Source of the DNA: Sedimentisphaerales bacterium
GTDB taxonomy: Bacteria > Planctomycetota > Phycisphaerae > Sedimentisphaerales > SG8-4
Length of the DNA stretch: 41,378 nucleotides
NCBI GenBank assembly: GCA_016928975.1
Contig: JAFGJR010000329.1
Span: 1-41,378, forward strand
Reading direction: 5' to 3'
Under the pieces are notes generated by a model. The model saw nothing but the letters and a program-made list of their open reading frames with translations. It searched no databases and was not told where the DNA came from. A program made the translations under genes and the position numbers. Shown here one piece after another: positions 9,779-16,475 of the stretch. The number at the start of each line of letters is the position of its first letter. Position 1 is the first letter of the stretch.

Positions 9779-9807
9779 ATTCTACCAGGAAATGGCCCCC
9801 TCTGCAA
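9779..9807 (-). promoter_or_regulatory. Sigma-70-like promoter of the sigma factor / kinase operon
   Basis: On the minus strand a -35 TTGCAG (9802-9807) and a -10 TAGAAT (9779-9784) are separated by exactly 17 bp. The predicted start near 9772 gives a leader of about 110 nt before the sigma gene. The same two hexamers with the same spacing precede ahcY, which supports housekeeping-type recognition rather than pure autoregulation. Confidence 0.6.
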
Positions 9808-9885
9808 TATGGCAGATTTCCAGCGTATGAAAGGCTGAGTGAAGATCGCACAGGTGGCTGCACCGATTTGAGAAAGGAAAGACGG

Positions 9886-11742
9886 ATGAGACGGGGATTA
9901 TGCCGAACTCTATGCATCGTGGCGTCGCTCATGTTCTGGAGCCCAAGCAGCCTCTCAGCCAAGACAATCACGGTGGGAACCGGCTCCGCAGGCTATTTCG
10001 CGGACGTCCAGGGCGGGATCGACGCGGCTGCCGATGGTGATACGGTCGTCGTCGCAGACGGCACATACTCCGGCCCCGGCAATCGCGAGATCGACTTTCG
10101 GGGCAAAGCTATCGCGGTCCGCAGCGCCAACGGCCCTGAGCATTGCCGGATAGACTGTGAGAGGAAATCGTCCGCGTTTCTCTTCCACAGCGGCGAAGAA
10201 GTCACCTCCGTCCTTGATGGTTTCACAATTACCGGCGGGTACGCCGGACGGGGAGCAGGTGTTTGCTGTACGGACAACAGCAGCCCGACGATCGTCCGCT
10301 GCGTCTTTCGCGACAATGAGGCTGACCGTGGCGGCGGTGGCGTCTACGCCTCCGGGAGCAATCCTGTTCTTGCTCAGTGCACCTTCATCAGCAACAGGGC
10401 AACGCTCCACAGAGTCTGCAGCGATGAGGGTTGTAGGACAACCGCCGCTTGTGGCGGCGCCGTGCTCAGCGAGAGCAGCAAACCGACGATCACGGACTGC
10501 AACTTCTGCGAGAATCTCGCGCTGGGCTATGGCGGGGCCGTGTGCAATGTGCACTCGACTGCTTCTCTCGCCAATTGCATCTTTCTGTCCAACGATGCAA
10601 ACCAGAGCGGCGGCGGCATCTGCACTATGGACGACAGCACCCTTTCGCTGCTGGATTGCACCTTGATCGGCAACCGTGCGGACAACGACGGTGGAGGTCT
10701 TGCCATCATCGAGAGCAAGATCACTGCAAGCCGCTGCGCCTTCACCGCCAATCTCGCCCGCAGGGACGATGGTGGGGCCGTGGCGAACATGCAGGGCAAG
10801 CTCGCAATGGACAACTGCCTCTTTCAGGACAACCAGGCGGATGAGGATGGCGGAGCCCTGGCGGACTTCGACAGCAACTCCGTAGCCGATGATTGTGTCT
10901 TCTCGGGCAATTCGGCGAATGAAGATGGCGGGGCCATCTATGCCTGGGAGACGGTGATCCGGCTGAGCGGCTGCTCTTTCATCGACAATACGGCCGGCGA
11001 CGATGGCGGGGCCATACACAACCACGCGACCAAGACCGTATCGTTGACCGCCTGCCGATTCACGGGCAACCATGCCCGTGACAACGGCGGGGCCATCTTC
11101 AACCGCTACGGCGTGGACCCTCAGCTATCCCACTGCGTCTTCTCCGACAACATGGCTCGATCCACGGGGGGGGCCCTGTACAATCGAGGATCCTGCAAGC
11201 CGGTGCTGACGAATTGCCTGCTCGTCGGCAATGCCGCCAACGACGCCGGCGGGGCCCTGTGCAACCGCGACAACAGCGATCCGGTCCTCATCAACTGTAC
11301 GATCAGTGACAACACCGCCACCTTCGAATGCGGAGGCGTCCTGAGCTGGGACGATTGCCGCCCTGCCCTGACCAACTGCATTCTCTGGGGCAACACGAAT
11401 GAAGGTGGCAGCCTCCAGCAGGCCCACATTTCCGGCGGCGAGCCCATCATCAAGTCTTGCTGCATCCAGGCAAGCGATTGCAGTCTGGCCGGCACGGGCA
11501 GCATCATCGACGATCCCCTGTTCGTCGCGGGACCGCTCGGCGGCTACTATCTCAGTCACGTTAAGGCAGGCCAGGCAATCACGAGTCCATGCTGCGATGC
11601 GGGAGTCGCTCCGCCGACGGGGATGAATCCCCTCGGATTCACGACGCGGACGGACCATGCGGAGGACTCCGGCCCTGTTGACATGGGTTACCACTATCCG
11701 GTCGTCATCCCGACGGAATCTGACGCGCCTGGTCTGCTCTGA
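9886..11742 (+). CDS. Secreted right-handed parallel beta-helix protein
   Basis: 618 residues from the ATG at 9886, preceded by GAAAGGAAAGACGG. The frame is open to 9601, but the upstream part has no signal-peptide character. MRRGLCRTLCIVASLMF begins a good signal peptide cut near residue 25. The body is a single beta-helix of about 22-27-residue coils of the form C.F..N.A...GGA (about 100-560), rich in Cys, Asn and Gly and like chlamydial polymorphic outer-membrane protein repeats. It opens with a VADGTYSGPGN motif common to these helices. The end lacks a clear anchor. The gene is divergent from the sigma/kinase operon and resembles the beta-helix domains of the giant protein encoded there, so both may serve the cell surface. 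No enzymatic motif is seen. Confidence 0.88.
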   Translation: MRRGLCRTLCIVASLMFWSPSSLSAKTITVGTGSAGYFADVQGGIDAAADGDTVVVADGTYSGPGNREIDFRGKAIAVRSANGPEHCRIDCERKSSAFLFHSGEEVTSVLDGFTITGGYAGRGAGVCCTDNSSPTIVRCVFRDNEADRGGGGVYASGSNPVLAQCTFISNRATLHRVCSDEGCRTTAACGGAVLSESSKPTITDCNFCENLALGYGGAVCNVHSTASLANCIFLSNDANQSGGGICTMDDSTLSLLDCTLIGNRADNDGGGLAIIESKITASRCAFTANLARRDDGGAVANMQGKLAMDNCLFQDNQADEDGGALADFDSNSVADDCVFSGNSANEDGGAIYAWETVIRLSGCSFIDNTAGDDGGAIHNHATKTVSLTACRFTGNHARDNGGAIFNRYGVDPQLSHCVFSDNMARSTGGALYNRGSCKPVLTNCLLVGNAANDAGGALCNRDNSDPVLINCTISDNTATFECGGVLSWDDCRPALTNCILWGNTNEGGSLQQAHISGGEPIIKSCCIQASDCSLAGTGSIIDDPLFVAGPLGGYYLSHVKAGQAITSPCCDAGVAPPTGMNPLGFTTRTDHAEDSGPVDMGYHYPVVIPTESDAPGLL

Positions 11743-11796
11743 CTCATGGCTACCGTGAAGATGCGTCATTCCGAGCACCGGCGTGGCGGCTAGATC

Positions 11797-12333
11797 CTAC
11801 TCCGAGATATCCCTCATTCGCGCTCGCCGACCCTTTGCCTGCTCGTCGTCCATCTTCTTTCCAAGTCCGCCGTGCACGCCCTTTTGCAGGAACTCGAAGC
11901 GAGTCTCGACAAGGTCCACACCGGTGAGAATCACCACGGTCAGGATGGCCAGCTTGACCCCCAGCCAACAATGGCCGATGCCGATCACCACGCCGATCGC
12001 CGCCAGGACCCACACGGATGCCGCCGAGGTCACTCCCACGATGGCCCCATGCCGAGCCAGGATCACGCCGGCGCCCAGGAAGCCAATGCCTGTGACTACC
12101 TGGCCGATGACCCGCGATGGGTCGGTCACGCTATTGGCGACGGTATTCGTGATCGCGACGAACACATAGGTCCCGATGCAGATCAGGGCGCTCGTCCGCA
12201 TCCCCACGGGTTTGCCTCGCAACTGCCTCTCCAACCCAACGATGAGCCCCGATAGAAAGCAGCAGAACAACCCCTCCCACGTCAGCGGATTCACGTCGAT
12301 CAGATCCACCATACCGTCGACCAAGTCAACCAC
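11797..12333 (-). CDS. MgtC/SapB-family membrane protein
   Basis: 178 residues from the GTG at 12333, which overlaps the end of the DUF4276 gene by 8 bp; an ATG at 12312 would leave a 13-bp gap. The MgtC fold is clear: GLIVGLERQ..GKPVGMRT (30-47), GIGFLGAGVI (82-91) and VTSAASVW (101-108), with about five membrane helices. The C-terminal ACT-like domain of Salmonella MgtC is absent; the protein ends in a short basic cytoplasmic tail. MgtC proteins modulate F-type ATPase activity and Mg2+ or phosphate homeostasis in pathogens, while short environmental forms are poorly characterised. Overlap with the defence-like ATPase/DUF4276 pair suggests co-transcription; whether it shares their function is unknown. 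Confidence 0.88.
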   Translation of the reverse strand: MVDLVDGMVDLIDVNPLTWEGLFCCFLSGLIVGLERQLRGKPVGMRTSALICIGTYVFVAITNTVANSVTDPSRVIGQVVTGIGFLGAGVILARHGAIVGVTSAASVWVLAAIGVVIGIGHCWLGVKLAILTVVILTGVDLVETRFEFLQKGVHGGLGKKMDDEQAKGRRARMRDISE

Positions 12334-12934
12334 CCAGTTTGCTTCTCAGTGTGTCGAAGAACCTCCGCGCATGCTCTGACGCGCTCTGAACCTTGCTCGG
12401 ATCGAGTGTGGCCAGCAACTTGAATGAGTGCTTTCCCTTCTCGTAAGCACCTTTCGTGTGCGTATCCCGTGTAGCTCTCTCCATACCTTGCGACAAATCC
12501 TCTTTTGAAATCTCCTCCACCTCTCGGTTCTGTGGCAAAGCTTTCGAACGGAATCCTTGGCCGAAGAACTTGGTTAGAGCGTCGCGATCCGCGAGAAACC
12601 ATGCCTCCATGCATTGAACCATCAGGTGCGCCTGACCATCTACGGCTTGGGCTGGCCTGTCCCACCCATCACGAGTTTTGAGGTGGTCCCATGGCGCCGA
12701 GGATACCGGAGCTTCACTGTCCACCAACAACAGAGGGAATTCACCCTGCGCGGCATTCTCAACCGCCGTACAGAAGTCCTCGTACGCATCTCTTCGCCTG
12801 CCACAGGCCACAATGCCAGGCATGCGACCCTTGAACCCTGCGTTCTCAATCAACTTGCGGAACCCCCTGCGGCATTCCGTCCTGAGTGCGTCGCCCTCCC
12901 CGCCCCCTTCGACGTACACTTTGACTGTCACCAT
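12326..12934 (-). CDS. DUF4276 family protein (TOPRIM/RloB-like partner of AAA ATPase)
   Basis: 202 residues from the ATG at 12934. CGGAGG lies 6 nt upstream, and this ATG overlaps the ATPase stop (ATGGTGA), so a start 30 nt further upstream is unlikely. Features of DUF4276 are an N-terminal VYVEGGGEGDAL strand-turn with Glu9, a LLLVDSE centre with Asp72 and Glu74, and a QCMEAWFLAD motif at 107-116. The acidic residues resemble a TOPRIM-type metal site, as in RloB or AbiLii, where such proteins pair with an ABC-class AAA ATPase. The likely role is a nuclease effector or regulator controlled by the ATPase, in phage defence (inference from family and pairing; not demonstrated here). Confidence 0.85.
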   Translation of the reverse strand: MVTVKVYVEGGGEGDALRTECRRGFRKLIENAGFKGRMPGIVACGRRRDAYEDFCTAVENAAQGEFPLLLVDSEAPVSSAPWDHLKTRDGWDRPAQAVDGQAHLMVQCMEAWFLADRDALTKFFGQGFRSKALPQNREVEEISKEDLSQGMERATRDTHTKGAYEKGKHSFKLLATLDPSKVQSASEHARRFFDTLRSKLGG

Positions 12935-14118
12935 CGATTCCCTCCGATCTCGCCCATACGCCACAGTCTACCCAGTGTGTACTTCCTCAACCACACCAAC
13001 AGCGGCTCTCTCTCAAGCCGACGCAAGACGGTCGCACCCTCTTCCTTCTCGCAAACGATTACGAACTCGGGATGGTCATTCAGGGCATCTACAAGAGCCT
13101 CAGAATGGGTCGTGACCACCAGTTGGGTCCGCTCCGACGCTTCGATGAGCAGCTTGGCTAGCTCAGGCATGACGTCGGGGTGGAGCCCCAACTCAGGTTC
13201 TTCGATGCAGATCAACGGCGGCGGCGCGGGATGACAGAGGATCGCCAGCAGGCACAGATATCTCAGCGTTCCATCGGAGAGGCGTGTTGCTGGGATGGTG
13301 TAGTCTCCCTCCTCCAAGAACAACTGCACGCGACCCGCTTCCACCTGGACGTTGAAATCCTCAACGCCATCGTAGAGTGCTGAGAGTGCGTCAGCAAGTC
13401 GCTTTCTTGTCTTCGGCCTTATCTTGCTCAGCACAAGGGCAAGGTTGTCGCCGGTCAGGCTCAAGAAATCATTTCTCAGGTCAGCCTTCTGTTCTTGCCG
13501 AGGAGCGGTATAACGACCGAAAGACCATTCCCGAAAGATCGCGATTCGACTATAACTGGATTCCAGGAAAGCCAACTCAGGATAGCGCTCGGGGTCCTTC
13601 ACCTGGGAAAGAACCGACTGCTCCGGACTGATATTCTCACGCTTGAGATTCCTCGGGCGGGGCTTTCGGCCATCCGCTGCGCGTTCGCTGTCTGCTCGCT
13701 GCTCGTTAAGCACAGGATGGCCTCGCGAGAAACGATAATAGAAATACGCATCGGATTGGCCGGGGAAGGGCCGTTCGTTTTCGATCCGCTCGTCCACCAA
13801 TTCAAACCGTTGCCCGTGTTCAGTGAAGCTCAGGATGTGACGGAGAGACATCTTCCCGTCAGGATAATCGACGACTGCTTCAAGCAAGGCGGTCGGCCTT
13901 GACGCTCCCTTCCACAACCATTCGCGGACCCCTCCTATTTCCTTCACCGGCGCAGAAAGATCCTTGGGGGCCGCCTGGAGAAGGCCGATCGCCTCCAGGA
14001 AGTTCGACTTCCCCGACCCATTGGGACCAATAAGAACATTCAACCTGTCGAGAGTCAGTTCGGTCGCCTTCGTTCCAAACGACAGGAGGTTCTGAATTCG
14101 CAACCTTTTTATCAACAT
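12928..14118 (-). CDS. AAA family ATPase (SMC/OLD-like, AAA_21)
   Basis: 396 residues from the ATG at 14118. Earlier in-frame starts lie upstream of the predicted transcription start and are rejected. Walker A is GPNGSGKSN (31-39), an ABC-type signature is LSDGTLRYL (280-288), Walker B is LICIEEPELGLHP (302-314), and the switch histidine is in VVTTHSE (His338). The N terminus (IKRLRIQNLLSFG) is typical of RecF/OLD-like ATPases. A central insertion of roughly 110-230 holds charged helices. It overlaps the DUF4276 gene by 7 bp; this pairing recurs in bacterial defence islands (RloAB, AbiL-like). The likely role is to sense DNA or phage components and license the partner protein (inference). Confidence 0.92.
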   Translation of the reverse strand: MLIKRLRIQNLLSFGTKATELTLDRLNVLIGPNGSGKSNFLEAIGLLQAAPKDLSAPVKEIGGVREWLWKGASRPTALLEAVVDYPDGKMSLRHILSFTEHGQRFELVDERIENERPFPGQSDAYFYYRFSRGHPVLNEQRADSERAADGRKPRPRNLKRENISPEQSVLSQVKDPERYPELAFLESSYSRIAIFREWSFGRYTAPRQEQKADLRNDFLSLTGDNLALVLSKIRPKTRKRLADALSALYDGVEDFNVQVEAGRVQLFLEEGDYTIPATRLSDGTLRYLCLLAILCHPAPPPLICIEEPELGLHPDVMPELAKLLIEASERTQLVVTTHSEALVDALNDHPEFVIVCEKEEGATVLRRLEREPLLVWLRKYTLGRLWRMGEIGGNRW

Positions 14119-14140
14119 AGCGGATTCCCCAAACGGAGTC

Positions 14141-14169
14141 ATTCTATACAGCGGAGTGCGCCTACGCAA
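14141..14169 (-). promoter_or_regulatory. Promoter of the AAA ATPase-DUF4276-MgtC cassette
   Basis: Minus strand: -35 TTGCGT (14164-14169), 17-bp spacer, -10 TAGAAT (14141-14146). The predicted start near 14134 leaves a leader of about 16 nt before the ATPase ATG at 14118. This makes the cassette independent of the ABC transporter genes upstream and fixes the gene start. Confidence 0.6.
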
Positions 14170-14253
14170 GAGAGCAGCGCGGGGAATTGAAGTGGTGGTT
14201 GGAGTGAGTTCCTCGCAGACAGGCGTGCCCCGTTCGAGTCGGCAAAGGTCAGC

Positions 14254-15519
14254 CTATTTCTCTTTCAGCCAGCGGAGGATTTCGCGGAGGGCGGGACGCT
14301 TGCCGTACAGGAGAATGCCGGTGCGAAAGACTCTGGCGGCCGCCCAGACTGTCGCCAGGGCGCCGGCCGACAGGGCCAGGATCGAGAGAATGACCTCGCC
14401 GATCCAGATGTCCGAGCCGCTGGACAGACGCAGGACCATCACCATCGGCGTCGTCGGAGGCACGTACGACAGCACCCGGGCCAGCTCGCCATTGGGGTCC
14501 TGTACCAGCTTCATCCCTGCTATCACCGGGACGACGAACACGAGCATCACCGGCATGAGCAGGCTCTGCGTCTCCTTGATCGTATTGCAGACCGAGCCGA
14601 CGCCCGCCAGGATCGCGCTGAACAGGATGAATCCGAGGATGTAGTAGATCAGACCGTAAGCGATCAGGCCGGCGCCGACGTCGATTTTGACGCCCTGCCA
14701 CATCGCAGCCGCGTACCCCACGATACCCCATACGGCCACCGTCGTACAGCCGACCGCCGCCAGGCCGGTGATCTTGCCCGCCATCAGATCGAACGGGCTG
14801 ACCACAGACAGCAGCACCTCGATGATCCGCGAGTTCTTCTCCTCGATGATGCTGCTGACCAGATGCTGGCCCATGCCGATGATCCCGATGAAGATCAGGT
14901 ACATGAACGCGAACGGGACCATCATGCGAGCCACTCGCTGACCTTCGCCCTGCATCTGCTCCTGACCCTGCTCCTCGCCCAGCTCGATCCGCTGGATCGG
15001 CACGCTGGAGATAGCTCTGAACGTGGCCCGGTCGAGGCCTCGCTTCTCGTAGCGCCGGTTGATCACCGCGTCGCGAACCAGGCCCTCCACCACAAAGAGC
15101 GCGTCGATCTGTGACGACTTGGGCTTGTACGTGTAGAAACGTGCCGTGCCCTCTGTGTCCTCCAGATTGCCTTGCAGTTCCACGTAGGCGTCCAGACGGG
15201 CCTGGCGAAGCATGTCTTTACCCCGCTCCAGCGATGATTCGGGGTTCCCATCCACGGCCGTCAATGCCATTGGGGCCTGCTGGTGCGATTTATTGTACTC
15301 GCCGAATGCCGCCTGGATCTTCCCGAACAGCTCGCTCGACGGAGTCGTCACGCCCACGCGAATCGGCGCACGCGGTGCGTTGCGGTCCGGAGCAAGCCGG
15401 TCTCCGAACACGATCAGGCCCCCCAGGATCGCGGGCAGAAGGACCAAGCCCAGAATGAAGGTCCAGGTCCGAACCGTCTCGCGGTACTCGCGTTGTGCGA
15501 CGTTATAGATCTTCCGCAT
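14254..15519 (-). CDS. ABC transporter permease, NatB-like (ABC-2 family)
   Basis: 421 residues. The start is the ATG at 15519 (MRKIYNVAQREYRE), inside the end of the ATP-binding subunit gene (17-bp overlap); the frame is open upstream but codes nothing plausible. It has one helix at about 19-40, a large extracytoplasmic domain (about 45-215), then five or six helices with the GIGQHLVSSIIEEKNSRIIEVLL segment characteristic of NatB/YhaP exporters. These two-component exporters move Na+ or small toxic compounds out of the cell. The substrate here cannot be read from sequence. Confidence 0.9.
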   Translation of the reverse strand: MRKIYNVAQREYRETVRTWTFILGLVLLPAILGGLIVFGDRLAPDRNAPRAPIRVGVTTPSSELFGKIQAAFGEYNKSHQQAPMALTAVDGNPESSLERGKDMLRQARLDAYVELQGNLEDTEGTARFYTYKPKSSQIDALFVVEGLVRDAVINRRYEKRGLDRATFRAISSVPIQRIELGEEQGQEQMQGEGQRVARMMVPFAFMYLIFIGIIGMGQHLVSSIIEEKNSRIIEVLLSVVSPFDLMAGKITGLAAVGCTTVAVWGIVGYAAAMWQGVKIDVGAGLIAYGLIYYILGFILFSAILAGVGSVCNTIKETQSLLMPVMLVFVVPVIAGMKLVQDPNGELARVLSYVPPTTPMVMVLRLSSGSDIWIGEVILSILALSAGALATVWAAARVFRTGILLYGKRPALREILRWLKEK

Positions 15520-16414
15520 GGTCCGCCCCGACCAATCGAACGAATATCTCATGCAGCGAGGGCTGCTTGATCTCGAATGCCCGGACCCTCGCCCGCGAGA
15601 CAAGTGCCTTGAGCAGGTCTTGCGGGTCCGCTCCGTCACGCAAGCGTATTTCCAACCGCCGGCCTTCAGCGCGGACCTGCTGCACCAGCGGCGACTCACG
15701 GATGAAATCCCCGTCGTCCTCCAGCTCGACGGAGATCGTGTGCGACTCGTGCGCGCGGCGAATTTGACCGAGGGTGCCATTGACCACGACGCGGCCGCGA
15801 TTGATGAGCACCAGGAAGTCACACAGCCGCTCCGCCTCGGGCATCACGTGCGTGGAGAACAGGACCGTCCTGCCCTCGCTGCGCATCTGGGCGATGATCT
15901 CCCGTAGCAGGTCCTGATTCACAGGGTCGAGCCCGGAGAACGGTTCGTCGAGGATCACCAGCTCCGGGTCATTGATCGCCGTCACGGCGAATTGCAGCTT
16001 CTGGTGCATCCCGCGCGACAGCTCCTCGACTTTCTTCCTGGCGTACTGGGCCAGCGAGATTCGCTCCAGCCATTGGGCCGTACGTTGGCGCAGGTCGGCC
16101 CCGGCCAGCCCCTTGAGCGACCCGAAGTAGTTGAGCACCCCCGAGACAGTCATCTTACGATACAGCCCACGCTCTTCGGGCATGTACCCGATGCGACTGC
16201 GAGTCACGGCCGAAGGGAGCTGTCCGAAGAGCCGAATGGCGCCGCTGTCCGGGCGGATGATGTCCATGATCATCCGCAACGTCGTCGTCTTGCCCGCCCC
16301 ATTAGGGCCGAGGAATCCGTACACGCTCCCTTGCGGCACGGAGACGCTCAGCGCGTCCACCGCCCGCACCGACCCAAACGATTTACTCACATTCTCCAGC
16401 TCGATCGCCTGCAC
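15503..16414 (-). CDS. ABC transporter ATP-binding protein, NatA-like
   Basis: 303 residues from the GTG at 16414, with GAGG 8 nt upstream; the nearby ATG is out of frame. Walker A is GPNGAGKT (36-43), the signature is ELSRGMHQK (Arg where Gly is usual, as in other NatA-type proteins), Walker B is LVILDEPFSGLDP, and the switch His is in LFSTHVM. A DUF4162-type C-terminal domain covers about 225-300. It pairs with the overlapping permease gene to form a homodimeric exporter. A promoter overlaps the stop codon of the gene before it. Confidence 0.93.
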   Translation of the reverse strand: MQAIELENVSKSFGSVRAVDALSVSVPQGSVYGFLGPNGAGKTTTLRMIMDIIRPDSGAIRLFGQLPSAVTRSRIGYMPEERGLYRKMTVSGVLNYFGSLKGLAGADLRQRTAQWLERISLAQYARKKVEELSRGMHQKLQFAVTAINDPELVILDEPFSGLDPVNQDLLREIIAQMRSEGRTVLFSTHVMPEAERLCDFLVLINRGRVVVNGTLGQIRRAHESHTISVELEDDGDFIRESPLVQQVRAEGRRLEIRLRDGADPQDLLKALVSRARVRAFEIKQPSLHEIFVRLVGADHAEDL

Positions 16415-16445
16415 GGCATCCGCCTCGAAAACAGCACAGCCAGAG

Positions 16446-16475
16446 ATTTTACCACCCAGCCATCCTTCTTTTCAA
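16446..16475 (-). promoter_or_regulatory. Promoter of the NatAB-type exporter
   Basis: Minus strand: -35 TTGAAA (16470-16475), 18-bp spacer, -10 TAAAAT (16446-16451). The -35 overlaps the TGA of the RCC1-repeat gene. The predicted start near 16439 gives a leader of about 25 nt. Confidence 0.5.

Noticed and set aside
9601..9885. N-terminal extension of the beta-helix protein to 9601
   Set aside because: The extra 95 codons lack a signal peptide and overlap the promoter region and start of the divergent sigma gene; the ATG at 9886 has a ribosome site and signal peptide.
14119..14169. Upstream start (codon at 14169) for the AAA ATPase
   Set aside because: It would start within the -35 box of the predicted promoter; MLIKRLRIQN at 14118 is the family-typical N terminus.
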